Assembly: GCA_023423995.1 (NCBI GenBank)
Contig: JAFAEL010000017.1
Coordinates: forward strand, 1 to 27,774
Source of the DNA: Pseudomonadota bacterium
GTDB lineage: Bacteria; Pseudomonadota; Alphaproteobacteria; Rhizobiales; Beijerinckiaceae
Length of the DNA: 27,774 nt
Reading direction: 5' to 3'
Shown: positions 1-7,163 of the stretch, piece by piece
How positions within the stretch are numbered: position 1 is the first letter of the stretch
How the letters are laid out: the number at the start of each line of letters is the position of its first letter
Translations under genes and position numbers: made by a program
The notes under the pieces: generated by a model
The model's input: the letters and a program-made list of their open reading frames with translations, nothing else
Databases searched by the model: none
What the model was told of the DNA's origin: nothing

Positions 1-1064
1 TCGGGACGCACGGTGACCTTGCCGTAGGTCGGATCGTCGAACGTCATCTTCTGCATCTGCGCGACGACCTTGTCGCCCTGCACCGAGTCGGCCGCCTTCG
101 CAGCGCGGAGGTAGGCGAGCGTCGCCGAATAGGTCGAGGCGTGGTTCACGGTCGGCATCTGGCCGTTCATGCGCGCGGCGAAGCGCTTGGACCATTCCCG
201 CGTGCGGTCGTTCAGGTTCCAGTAGAAGGACTCGGTCACGATCATGCCCTTGGCCTGATCGAGCCCGACCGCCTGCACGTCCGAGATCTGGATGAACAAG
301 GCCGCGAGCTGCATGCCCTTCTGGATGACGCCGAACTCGCCCATCTGCTTTATGGCGTTGATGGCGTCGACGCCCGTGTCGCCGAGCGCGATCACGTCCG
401 CACCCGACCCCTGAGCCTGCAGGATGTAGGACGAGAAGTCCGTGGTGCCGAGCGGGTGCTTGACGCTTCCGACAATCGTCCCGCCGGCCTTCTTCACGGC
501 TTCCGCGGTGTCACGCTCCAGCGCCTGGCCGAGCGCGTAGTCGTACGCGATGAAGAACCACTTCTTGCCGCCTGCCTTGGTGACGGCCTTCCCCATGCCG
601 TTGCCGAGGGCCCAGGTGTCGTGCGCCCACTGCACCGTCGTCTTCTTGCAGAACTTCCCGGTCATGTCCGAGGTGGCCGAGCCCGAGGCCATGGTCGGCA
701 GGTTGCGCTCGTCGAGCAGGGACGAGATCGCGAGCGCGACGCCGGAATTTGGCAGGTCGACGACGGTGTTCACGTTCTCCTGGTCGATCCATTTGCGCAC
801 GATGGCGGAGCCGATATCCGGCTTGTTCTGGTGATCGGCGGCGACGATCTCGACCTTCAGGTCACCCGCCTCCTTGGCGAAATCCTCGGCCGCCATCTGG
901 GCGGCAACGTGCGAGCCCTGACCGGCCTGGCTGGCGAAGGGGCCAGACATGTCGGTCAGCACGCCGACCTTGAGGCGCTTGTTCGGGATCTCGGCGAGGG
1001 CGCTGCCGCCGGTCGCGGCGAGCAGCACCCCAGCCATCAAGACGTTACGCAGCTTCATCGCCAT
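1..1064 (-). CDS. ABC transporter substrate-binding protein, LivK type (3' end missing)
   Basis: Periplasmic binding protein of a branched-chain-amino-acid-type (HAAT) importer, cut off by the left edge after about 354 codons. It begins with a Sec signal peptide (positive MAMKLR, hydrophobic core, ALA cleavage site near residue 25). The mature protein opens with KVGVLTDMSGPFAS, and later shows DHQNKPDIG, KKWFFIAYDYALG and FYWNLNDRTREWSKRF, all typical of the Peripla_BP_6 family. I chose the ATG at 1064 because GAGGGGAAC lies just upstream; a second ATG at 1058 is in frame. It is clearly a paralogue of the binding protein at 11997, sharing the TDMSG, DHQNKPDI, KKWFFI and EWSKRF-like blocks. 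It follows the gntR gene on the same strand, and a copy of the TTTCGAAA motif lies between them. Its ligand is inferred to be the aromatic substrate of this cluster; no permease gene is next to it in the window. Confidence 0.9.
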   Translation of the reverse strand, partial: MAMKLRNVLMAGVLLAATGGSALAEIPNKRLKVGVLTDMSGPFASQAGQGSHVAAQMAAEDFAKEAGDLKVEIVAADHQNKPDIGSAIVRKWIDQENVNTVVDLPNSGVALAISSLLDERNLPTMASGSATSDMTGKFCKKTTVQWAHDTWALGNGMGKAVTKAGGKKWFFIAYDYALGQALERDTAEAVKKAGGTIVGSVKHPLGTTDFSSYILQAQGSGADVIALGDTGVDAINAIKQMGEFGVIQKGMQLAALFIQISDVQAVGLDQAKGMIVTESFYWNLNDRTREWSKRFAARMNGQMPTVNHASTYSATLAYLRAAKAADSVQGDKVVAQMQKMTFDDPTYGKVTVRP

Positions 1065-1120
1065 CGTTGTTCCCCTCACGCCGGCGATGCCGAAATTTTC
1101 TGCTCGCCCGGCGCAGACTA

Positions 1121-1135
1121 GAAATTTCGAAATAT
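1121..1135. promoter_or_regulatory. candidate GntR operator, site A
   Basis: GAAATTTCGAAATAT, a near-palindrome about 57 bp upstream of the binding-protein start at 1064. A degenerate half-like copy (CGAAATTTTC, 1091-1100) lies closer to the gene. It is one of four related AT-rich sites in an otherwise GC-rich cluster. The operator role is inferred. Confidence 0.5.
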
Positions 1136-1140
1136 CTTCG

Positions 1141-1959
1141 TCAAGCGCTTCGCTGGCTCACCTTTGGCTTCCGGGGCGCCTTTTCTTTGGGCTCCCGCTC
1201 GGTTTTCGTGCTGGGCGCCCTGCGCCTCTTTGCGAGCGGCGTGCCAAGCGCCGCACGCCCGGTCGCGTGGGCAAGCGCCAGATCCGCCGCGTGCCGGATG
1301 TGCTTCTCGAGCAGTTCCGCCGCCTTCTCGGCGTCGCGCGCCATGGCGGCATCCATGATGGCCTGGTGCTCGGCCGTGATCGAGGAGGAGATGCGCGGAT
1401 AGGCGATGTAGGCGCGCCGATAGCGCTCGCCATGCTGGATCAGGAGCTCGCAGAACCGGAGCAGCCAGGGCGAGCCGCAGGCGCTGTAGAGCGCGAAGTG
1501 GAAGGCGCGGTGATGGTCCTCCCAGAGGTCCGCCGCCTCTGTCGGCTCGAGGCCGCTCTGCCCCTCCACCCGCTTCAGCCGGTGGAACGCCGCGACAGCC
1601 CGGGCCTCCCATTCCATGTCCCCGGTCGCGATCGCGCGGCGCAGCGCCTCGCATTCGAGCCGCGCCCTCCAGTCGGTGATGTCTAGCAACTCCTCCTGGC
1701 GCAGTTCGGCGACCCGGAAGCCGCGCTGGCCGTCCGACCGCACCAGACCTTCGCTGACCAGCTGGAACAGCGCCTCGCGGATCGGGCTCGTCCCGACCTG
1801 GTACCGCTTCTTCAGGTCCTCGGACTTCACCTTCTGGCCAGCCTCGAAGGCGCCAGAGACGATGTCCCGCCTCAGGCGCGCCAGGGTCTCCTCGGTCAGT
1901 GTCTTGTGCGTCTTTGCCGGGCCGACACGCAGCGTCGGTCCCCATTCGAAGTCGTCCAT
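1141..1959 (-). CDS. GntR family transcriptional regulator, FCD (FadR-like) subfamily
   Basis: DNA-binding regulator of 272 residues. The N-terminal winged helix-turn-helix (about residues 16-82) contains LRRDIVSGAFEAGQKVKSEDL, then TSPIREAL and the wing GQRGFRVA. The C-terminal all-helical FCD ligand domain (about 90-230) shows the D-x3-R-x3-E pattern (DWRARLECEAL) and histidines in HHRAFHFAL, EHQAI and HIRHA that usually bind a metal and a carboxylate ligand. It ends in an unusual Lys/Arg/Pro-rich tail of about 30 residues that ordinary members lack. It is divergent from the dioxygenase gene at 2112 and is followed by the binding protein at 1064. It probably controls the whole amino-aromatic cluster through the repeated TTTCGAAA motif, including its own promoter; that is inference from motif placement. 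The effector is probably an aromatic acid or ring-cleavage product. Confidence 0.92.
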   Translation of the reverse strand: MDDFEWGPTLRVGPAKTHKTLTEETLARLRRDIVSGAFEAGQKVKSEDLKKRYQVGTSPIREALFQLVSEGLVRSDGQRGFRVAELRQEELLDITDWRARLECEALRRAIATGDMEWEARAVAAFHRLKRVEGQSGLEPTEAADLWEDHHRAFHFALYSACGSPWLLRFCELLIQHGERYRRAYIAYPRISSSITAEHQAIMDAAMARDAEKAAELLEKHIRHAADLALAHATGRAALGTPLAKRRRAPSTKTEREPKEKAPRKPKVSQRSA

Positions 1960-2037
1960 CTGCGCCCCGCTGCGCTCCGCCTCGTTCCTGTATGCCAGCG
2001 GGGCGGCAGGCTGTGAAGGATGTGTCCAGGATCCACG

Positions 2038-2052
2038 GAATTTCGAAAATTT
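2038..2052. promoter_or_regulatory. candidate GntR operator, site B, next to a possible -35 box
   Basis: GAATTTCGAAAATTT in the divergent region between gntR (starts 1959) and the dioxygenase (starts 2112). The 15-base core is identical to the reverse complement of site D at 11571-11585. A TTGACA hexamer at 2051-2056 overlaps its right edge and could be the -35 box of the rightward promoter; the -10 box is not clear. Confidence 0.55.
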
Positions 2053-2111
2053 GACACTCGCCCGGCGGAGCGTCAGAACTTGCGGGCGATCAATCGTGAG
2101 CTGAGCAGACC

Positions 2112-2630
2112 ATGGAAGAGCTTCCCGTCGTCGATCTCGAGAGCGTGGCGCGCGAGCTGGCCGAGTCGGGCCGGCGCGTCAGGGTTCTCTGGCAGAAGCC
2201 CGACTCGCTCGCCTTCGTGGCCCGCGGGCGGGAATACCGCAGCGAGTTCCACGTGAACGACAGCGACGAGTTCACGTACATGATCAAGGGGACGATGCAC
2301 CTGCACTACCGCACGCCCGAGGGCGAGGAGAAGGTCTGCGTCATCCCGGAGGGCTCCACCAACTGGATGCCGGGGAACACCCCTCACTCTCCCCGATTCC
2401 CGCCGGATGCCTTCGCGCTCATCACCGAGCGTGGTCGCCGCGAGGGCGAGGTCGACCGCTTCCAGTGGTACTGCCCGAAATGCGACGAACTCCTCCACGA
2501 GGAGAGCGCCGTCGTCGACGACTACACGAAGGATTTCGTCACGCAGGCCTACAAGAACTTCTTCGGCAGCGAGGCGCACCGTACCTGCAAGAGCTGCGGC
2601 AACGTCATGCCGAAGCCCGAGGGCTTCTGA
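2112..2630 (+). CDS. 3-hydroxyanthranilate 3,4-dioxygenase family cupin
   Basis: Ring-cleaving non-haem iron dioxygenase of 172 residues, cytoplasmic. The cupin core has candidate Fe ligands H47 and E53 (SEFHVNDSDEF) and H92 (GNTPHSPR). R43 and E106 match substrate-binding residues of the Cupriavidus enzyme as I recall them. The C-terminal rubredoxin-like metal site typical of bacterial members is complete (C121-P-K-C124 and C159-K-S-C162). The family motif HSPxR is shortened here to HSPR, so the Arg sits one residue closer to the iron ligand. Members open 3-hydroxyanthranilate; a related enzyme cleaves 4-amino-3-hydroxybenzoate. Given the PobA-type hydroxylase next door, I favour the second kind of substrate. 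It is divergent from gntR, and a candidate operator lies 60 bp upstream. The ribosome binding site is weak. Confidence 0.88.
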   Translation: MEELPVVDLESVARELAESGRRVRVLWQKPDSLAFVARGREYRSEFHVNDSDEFTYMIKGTMHLHYRTPEGEEKVCVIPEGSTNWMPGNTPHSPRFPPDAFALITERGRREGEVDRFQWYCPKCDELLHEESAVVDDYTKDFVTQAYKNFFGSEAHRTCKSCGNVMPKPEGF

Positions 2631-2639
2631 GCGCGGCGT

Positions 2640-2759
2640 CCGCCCTCCCCCTCGTGGGGAGGGCAGAGTCGAAGCGCAGCTTCGAACCAAGGCGGGGTGG
2701 TGCGCGACGGAGCCCCGCCGTCGGGCGAGCCGAGTTCGTCCCGCGAGACCGAACTGCCC
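2640..2759. repeat. intergenic palindromic repeat between convergent genes, terminator-like
   Basis: Holds a hairpin with a 9-bp stem (GCCCTCCCC 2642-2650 / GGGGAGGGC 2656-2664), then the palindrome GAAGCGCAGCTTC and a second GCGGGG...CCCCGC pair. This 'CTCCCC..GGGGAGGG' style of element recurs in rhizobial-type genomes as I remember them. It may terminate transcription from both sides; no T-tract is seen. Confidence 0.5.
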
Positions 2760-3956
2760 TCAGTGGTGGATGCGGCCGGCGAAGGGCAGGCCGGTATAGT
2801 TCTCGCAGAACGTCGTCATGGCCGCCCGGGAGGCGACGAGGCCTTCCAGGCGAGCGCGCTGAAGCCGCTCGTCGAATTCCTGCCCGGGAACGTGGTGAAG
2901 CAGTTCCGTCATGGCGCGGGAGAATTCCTGTGCCCGCCAGATCCGCTGCAGCGCGAGGTGCGAATAGCCGTCCAGGACGGAGCGGTCGCCATGCTTGTAG
3001 AACGTGATCAGGCCGTCGGAGAGGACGCTGACATCCGCCACCGCGAGGTTGAGGCCCTTCGCTGCCGTCGGCGGCACGATATGGGCGGCGTCGCCCGCCA
3101 GGAACAGCCTGCCGTGCTGGAGCGGCTCCGTCACGAAGGAGCGCATCGGCGTGATGCTCTTGTGGAGGATGGGTCCCTCGTTCAGCCGCGGGCTGCCTTC
3201 GCTCCCCATGCGGAGCTGCAGTTCCGTCCAGATCTGCTCGTCGTCCCAGTTCTCGATCGTGTCGTCAGGGGCGACCTGCAGGTAGAGGCGGCTGACCTTG
3301 TCGCTGCGCATGCTGTGCATGGAGAAGCCGCGCCTGTGGTGAGCGTAGATCAGCTCGCCCGAGATCGGCGGCGCATCGGCCAGGATGCCGAACCACGCGA
3401 ACGGGTAGTCGCGCAGGAAGGTCTTCGCGAGGCTGGCCGGGATCGCTGGCCGGCAGACGCCATGGAAACCGTCGCAGCCGGCGATGAAGTCTGCCCGGAT
3501 CTCATGCGGGACGCCGGCCGCATCGCGGTAGCGCACCGTCGGCCGGTCCCCTTCGATGTCTTCCGGCGTCACGTCTGACACCTCGAACGCGATCGGATCG
3601 CCCGTCTTGTCCCGCGCCGCCAGGAGGTCCTTCACGACCTCCGTCTGCGGATAGAGGATGGTGATCGCCCGGCCCGTCAGCTCCCGCATGTCGATGCGCG
3701 TGCTGCGGCCGCCGAAGCGAAGCTCGAACCCTTCGTGGAATTTGCCCTCGCAATGCAGCCGCTCCCCGATACCCGCGGCGTCGAGGAGATCGACGGTCGG
3801 CTGTTCGAGGAGACCGGCGCGCAGGCGGTTCTCGACATAGTGCCTGTCGCGCGCCTCCAGGATGACGTTGTCGATCCCGGAAAGCCGCAGAAGCCGTCCC
3901 AGGAGCAAGCCGGCGGGTCCGGCCCCGATGATGGCGACCTGAGTGTCCGATTTCAT
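2760..3956 (-). CDS. pobA: 4-hydroxybenzoate 3-monooxygenase (PobA) family flavoprotein
   Basis: FAD- and NAD(P)H-dependent aromatic hydroxylase of 398 residues, full family length. The Rossmann motif GAGPAG is at 11-16, the CDG motif at 161-163 and GDAAHIVPP from 288. All the ligand residues I know from Pseudomonas PobA align: R46, Y204 (Y201), S215 and R217 (S212, R214, which hold the carboxylate), R223, P296 and Y387 (Y385). The substrate is therefore a benzoate with a para OH or NH2, hydroxylated at C3. The NADPH-sensing helix differs (EARDRHY instead of ERQTPDY), so cofactor preference may be altered. It follows the amidohydrolase by 25 nt in one operon, with AAGGGG ahead of the ATG. I infer 4-aminobenzoate (to 4-amino-3-hydroxybenzoate) as a likely substrate; plain 4-hydroxybenzoate remains possible. 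Confidence 0.88.
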   Translation of the reverse strand: MKSDTQVAIIGAGPAGLLLGRLLRLSGIDNVILEARDRHYVENRLRAGLLEQPTVDLLDAAGIGERLHCEGKFHEGFELRFGGRSTRIDMRELTGRAITILYPQTEVVKDLLAARDKTGDPIAFEVSDVTPEDIEGDRPTVRYRDAAGVPHEIRADFIAGCDGFHGVCRPAIPASLAKTFLRDYPFAWFGILADAPPISGELIYAHHRRGFSMHSMRSDKVSRLYLQVAPDDTIENWDDEQIWTELQLRMGSEGSPRLNEGPILHKSITPMRSFVTEPLQHGRLFLAGDAAHIVPPTAAKGLNLAVADVSVLSDGLITFYKHGDRSVLDGYSHLALQRIWRAQEFSRAMTELLHHVPGQEFDERLQRARLEGLVASRAAMTTFCENYTGLPFAGRIHH

Positions 3957-3981
3957 AGTTGCCCCTTGCGTATGAAGCGGA

Positions 3982-4917
3982 TCAGCGCGGCCGCGGCATG
4001 AGCCGGAGCGCGTTTTCGCGCTCGATCAGCGCGAGGTCGGACCGGGAGAGCCCGGCCCTGGCGAGCCCCTCGACGGAGCCGGCCATTGCGGGCTCCGGCG
4101 CATGCGGAAAGTCGCTGGCGAAGAGGACGTGGTCGGGCGTGGTGAAGCGCAGGAGCGCCCCGAGCGTCAGCGGCCCAGCCGAGAGCGCCACGTCGAAATG
4201 GAGGCGGCGCAGTTCCGCCATGACGCCGTCCGGCGCGTGCTGCTTCAGGTCGGGCCGGCGCTCGAGCCGCGCGAGGCGCTCCGCCAGGAACGGGATCGCG
4301 CCACCCGCATGCGAGAAGATGTACTTCACGCTCCGTGTCCGCAGCAGCGTACCCGTGAAAAGGAGGTGCGCGATGGCCCGCGTCGTGTCGAACGGGAACT
4401 CGAGCGAGGCCGGCGGCAGCCCACCAAGGAAGGCGCCGGGTGGCTCGTTCGGATGCACGTACACGACGGCGCCACGACGCTCGAGCTCGTCCATCACGGG
4501 TGCGAAGAGCGGATCTCCGAGATAGCGCCCGTCATAGCTGGACAGGAGGCAGATACCGTCGGCCTTCAATTCGTCCAGCGCGCGGCCAATCTCGGCAAGG
4601 CTCGCATCCACGTCCGGCAACGGCAGGCTGGCGAAGCTGCCGAAACGCCCCGCATGGCGGGCGATCATCTCGGCGGCATAGTCGTTGCAGTGGCGGCAGA
4701 GGCCGACCGGATCGGCAACCGGAAAGCCGGGTGCCGATATCGAGACGACAGCGGTCTCGATCCCGTGTCGATCCATGGCGGCCAGCGAGTGCTCCGGGGT
4801 CCAGTCCGGGCTCTGGCCTGAGACGAGCGTCCGGCCGATGGCTTCCGCCCCGACCTCCGCGACGTAGCGCGGTGGCAGGATGTGATGCTGCGTGTCGATG
4901 CGGTGCGGACCTGGCAC
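3982..4917 (-). CDS. amidohydrolase-2 family decarboxylase, ACMSD-like
   Basis: Metal-dependent TIM-barrel protein of 311 residues related to 2-amino-3-carboxymuconate-6-semialdehyde decarboxylase and similar enzymes. Likely Zn ligands are H12, H155 (VYVHP), H203 (FSHAGG) and D269 (FASDFPHAPE). The usual first His of the DxHxH motif is Gln10 here (RIDTQHHILP). The start is GTG at 4917 with GGGAGG five bases upstream. It heads an operon with the PobA-like gene and is divergent from the RidA gene. A candidate GntR operator lies in the shared promoter region. In this setting it most likely removes the carboxylate from the semialdehyde made by the dioxygenase, giving 2-aminomuconate semialdehyde. 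That is inference; the family also contains hydrolases. Confidence 0.82.
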   Translation of the reverse strand: MPGPHRIDTQHHILPPRYVAEVGAEAIGRTLVSGQSPDWTPEHSLAAMDRHGIETAVVSISAPGFPVADPVGLCRHCNDYAAEMIARHAGRFGSFASLPLPDVDASLAEIGRALDELKADGICLLSSYDGRYLGDPLFAPVMDELERRGAVVYVHPNEPPGAFLGGLPPASLEFPFDTTRAIAHLLFTGTLLRTRSVKYIFSHAGGAIPFLAERLARLERRPDLKQHAPDGVMAELRRLHFDVALSAGPLTLGALLRFTTPDHVLFASDFPHAPEPAMAGSVEGLARAGLSRSDLALIERENALRLMPRPR

Positions 4918-4969
4918 GATCGCCTCCCGGGTGAATGCCGTGGCTTCTTACGATTTCGAGAAAGTTCTG

Positions 4970-4985
4970 GAAATCCGAAATTTTT
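4970..4985. promoter_or_regulatory. candidate GntR operator, site C
   Basis: GGAAATCCGAAATTTTT in the 106-bp divergent gap between the amidohydrolase (start 4917) and the RidA gene (start 5024). It is more degenerate than sites B and D. A second partial element (CGATTTCGAGAAAG) lies at 4951-4964. It could serve both promoters. Confidence 0.42.
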
Positions 4986-5023
4986 CGCGCATGGTAGGCG
5001 CTTCAGCAAGGCAGAGCGGAACC

Positions 5024-5428
5024 GTGCCCAAACAGATCATCACTTCGAAATCCGCACCGACCACCGGCTTTACGGAGGCCTCCAAGCCGCCGCCGATCGT
5101 GCAGGCGATCCGGTTCGGCAACATGCTGTTCGTATCGGGCCAAGGGCCGCTCGACCCGGAGACGAAGACGGTCGTGCAGGGCGGAATCGAGGAGCAGACC
5201 CGGCGCACGCTGCAGAATCTTCAGAGCGTCCTGGAGGCTGCGGGCGCGACCTTCGCAAACGTCGTCAATATGCGCGTCATCCTGCGCGACACCTCCGACT
5301 TCCCGAAGTTCAACGAGGTATTCCGCGAGATTCTCGACGGCGAGAAGGTCACCCGCACCTGCGTCGGCGGCACGCCGCATCGCACGGGGGTGAATGTCGA
5401 GATCGACTGCGTCGCGATGTTCGACTGA
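5024..5428 (+). CDS. RidA/YjgF family protein, probable 2-aminomuconate deaminase
   Basis: Small cytoplasmic enamine/imine deaminase-type protein of 134 residues. It shows the family blocks GNMLFVSGQGPLDP, a long helix TRRTLQNLQSVLEAAG, VVNMRVILRD, and the C-terminal HRTGVNVEIDCVA with the conserved Arg that binds the substrate carboxylate. I chose the GTG at 5024 (MPKQIITSKSAP), which matches the usual RidA N-terminus and has AGCGGA upstream. An in-frame ATG at 4991 lies against the putative operator and has no ribosome binding site. In 2-aminophenol, 2-nitrobenzoate and 4-amino-3-hydroxybenzoate pathways a member of this family converts 2-aminomuconate to 4-oxalocrotonate plus ammonia, which fits the neighbours. 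A general RidA housekeeping role is less likely here. Confidence 0.82.
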   Translation: MPKQIITSKSAPTTGFTEASKPPPIVQAIRFGNMLFVSGQGPLDPETKTVVQGGIEEQTRRTLQNLQSVLEAAGATFANVVNMRVILRDTSDFPKFNEVFREILDGEKVTRTCVGGTPHRTGVNVEIDCVAMFD

Positions 5429-5436
5429 GGTCCCGC

Positions 5437-5458
5437 GGGCGGTCGCGAACGACCGCCC
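5437..5458. terminator. bidirectional terminator-like hairpin
   Basis: Perfect 9-bp inverted repeat GGGCGGTCG (5437-5445) / CGACCGCCC (5450-5458) closing a CGAA tetraloop. It fills the 35-bp gap between the converging RidA (ends 5428) and HpaI (ends 5464) genes. It lacks a T-tract, so its strength is uncertain. Confidence 0.65.
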
Positions 5459-5463
5459 TGCCC

Positions 5464-6228
5464 TCAATTCTTGAAGGCTCGCGCGAGCGCGTCGGCGCCC
5501 TTGGCCATGATACCGAGGTCGGAGCCGACCGCCACGAACTTGTAGCCCCACTCGATGTAGCGGCGCGCCTCGGCCTCGTTCGGCGTGAGGATGCCAGCGG
5601 GCTTGCCGAGCTTCGCGAGGCGGTCGACCGCGCTCTTGATCGCGTCCTGCACCTCCGGATGCCCCGGATTGCCGATATGGCCGAGCGAGGCGGAAAGGTC
5701 GGCAGGCCCGATGAACACGCCGTCGATGCCGGGAACGGACGCGATCTCCTCGATCTGGGCGAGCGCCTCCCCGGTCTCCACCTGGACGAGAAGGCAGATC
5801 TCCTGCGCGGCGTTCTTCAGGTAGCCCGTGACGCGGCCGAACTTCGCCGCCCGGCCGCTCGCCGTAATCCCGCGGATGCCCTCGGGAGGATAGCGCGTCG
5901 CAGCGACTGCCGCCCTCGCCTCCTCCGCGTTCTGCACGAAGGGGATGAGCAGCGCCTGCGCGCCCGCATCGAGGTGGCGCTTGATCAGCACCGCGTCGTT
6001 CCAGGCCGGGCGCACGATGGGTGTCGCCGTCCCGGTCGCCAGCGCCTGCATCTGCGAGATCAGACCCGGCAGCTCGTTCGGCGAATGCTCCGTGTCGAGC
6101 AGGATCCAGTCGAAGCCTGAATCGCCGATGATCTCGGCCACGATGTTGCTGCACAGGCTGCTCCAGAGCCCGATCTGAAGCTCGCCGCGCGCGAGCGCCG
6201 CCTTGAAGCGGTTCGGCTTGAGATCCAC
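5464..6228 (-). CDS. hpaI: HpcH/HpaI family class II pyruvate aldolase
   Basis: Metal-dependent aldolase of 254 residues that splits 4-hydroxy-2-oxo acids to pyruvate and an aldehyde. In HpaI proper the substrate is 4-hydroxy-2-oxoheptanedioate and the aldehyde is succinate semialdehyde. Catalytic H48 (DTEHSP) and R73, and metal ligands E151 (VQVETGEAL) and D177 (IGPADLSASLG), are all present. The start is GTG at 6228 behind GGAGGG. It is the last gene of the seven-gene minus-strand operon, 14 nt after the hydratase. The true substrate is not decided by sequence: these aldolases are promiscuous, and a C6 substrate from aminomuconate or a C5 substrate from the mhp pathway are both possible. 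Confidence 0.9.
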   Translation of the reverse strand: MDLKPNRFKAALARGELQIGLWSSLCSNIVAEIIGDSGFDWILLDTEHSPNELPGLISQMQALATGTATPIVRPAWNDAVLIKRHLDAGAQALLIPFVQNAEEARAAVAATRYPPEGIRGITASGRAAKFGRVTGYLKNAAQEICLLVQVETGEALAQIEEIASVPGIDGVFIGPADLSASLGHIGNPGHPEVQDAIKSAVDRLAKLGKPAGILTPNEAEARRYIEWGYKFVAVGSDLGIMAKGADALARAFKN

Positions 6229-6242
6229 CCAGTTCCCTCCCG

Positions 6243-7025
6243 TCAGACGATCTGCACGGCAACGCCGCCCAGCGGCCCAAAATCGGCGTGCAGCGTATCG
6301 CCCTTATCCGCCCAGACCGGCCGCGTGAAGGAGCCGGACAGCATGATGTGACCGGGCTCGAGCACGGTGCCGAACGGCGCGACCTTGTTGGCGAGCCAGG
6401 CGATCCCGAGCGCCGGGTTGCCGAGCACGCCAGCCGCAAGCCCCGTCTCCTCGATCTCCGAGTTCCGGTAGAAGATCGCGCCCACCCAGCGCAGGTCGAT
6501 GTCCATCGGCTTCACGGGCCGGCCGCCCAGGATGATGCCGGCCGCAGCGCCGTTGTCGGCCACCGTGTCGTAGATCTTCCGCGGGTTCTGCACGCGCGCA
6601 TCGATGATCTCGATCGCCGGCACGACGTATTCCGTCGCCCGCAGAACGTCGAGCAGGCCGACATTCGGCCCTTTCAGCGGCTTGCCAAGCACGAAGGCGA
6701 GTTCGGGCTCGACGCGGGGAACGCAGTAATCGGCATGACGCACCTTGGCGCCGTCGGCGATCATCATGTCGTCGAGGAGATGCCCGTAATCCGGCTCGTC
6801 GATCTGCGAAGACGCCTGCATGGCCTTCGAGGTCAGGCCGATCTTGTGCCCGATGAGCTTGCGCCCGCCCTCGATCTTGCGCCGCGTGACCTCGCTCTGG
6901 ATCCAGTACGAATCCTCGATCTCGATATGCGGGAACGTCTTGGACAGCTGCAGGACGGGCGTGCGGGTGCGCTCCGCCTCGAGAAGCTGCTCGACGGCCT
7001 GGAGGCGCTCGGCTTCGGTCAACAT
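6243..7025 (-). CDS. hpaH: 2-oxo-hept-4-ene-1,7-dioate hydratase family (HpaH)
   Basis: Metal-dependent 2-hydroxydienoate hydratase of 260 residues. The resemblance to E. coli HpaH is strong: KIGLTSKAMQASSQI, EPDYG.LLDDM, GPN, ILGGRP and SGSFTRPV are all shared as I recall that sequence. Metal ligands E106, E108 (PRVEPELAFVL) and E139 (PAIEIIDAR) are in place. The same fold includes 4-oxalocrotonate decarboxylases. Since no separate decarboxylase is seen, this protein may have to handle the C6 keto-enol from 2-aminomuconate, either hydrating it directly or decarboxylating it. It sits between the semialdehyde dehydrogenase and HpaI in the operon; GAGGA precedes the ATG. Confidence 0.88.
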   Translation of the reverse strand: MLTEAERLQAVEQLLEAERTRTPVLQLSKTFPHIEIEDSYWIQSEVTRRKIEGGRKLIGHKIGLTSKAMQASSQIDEPDYGHLLDDMMIADGAKVRHADYCVPRVEPELAFVLGKPLKGPNVGLLDVLRATEYVVPAIEIIDARVQNPRKIYDTVADNGAAAGIILGGRPVKPMDIDLRWVGAIFYRNSEIEETGLAAGVLGNPALGIAWLANKVAPFGTVLEPGHIMLSGSFTRPVWADKGDTLHADFGPLGGVAVQIV

Positions 7026-7086
7026 GGGCTTTCCTCAGGTGACTTGCTTGGGTTGGCCCGAGAAGCGGGGCAGGTTTCCCGCTTGT

Positions 7087-7143
7087 CCGGGCGAAAGCCG
7101 GGATCCGGTCCCGACCTGTTTGGGACCCCGGCTTTCGCCGGGG
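7087..7143. repeat. large imperfect palindrome (REP-like element) inside the operon
   Basis: Arms CCGGGCGAAAGCCGGG (from 7087) and CCCCGGCTTTCGCCGGGG (7126-7143), plus an inner GGTCCC/GGGACC pair around a 9-nt loop, make a long hairpin with one bulge. The 'CCCCGGCTTTCGCCGGGG' style is a widespread intergenic repeat in GC-rich proteobacteria, from memory. It lies between the aldehyde dehydrogenase stop (7164) and the hydratase start (7025), so it could weaken read-through or stabilise upstream mRNA. Confidence 0.6.
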
Positions 7144-7163
7144 CGAGCGGAGGCTCGAGCGCC

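Noticed and set aside
4991..5023. RidA start at the upstream ATG
   Set aside because: It has no ribosome binding site and abuts the putative operator; the GTG at 5024 matches the family N-terminus better.
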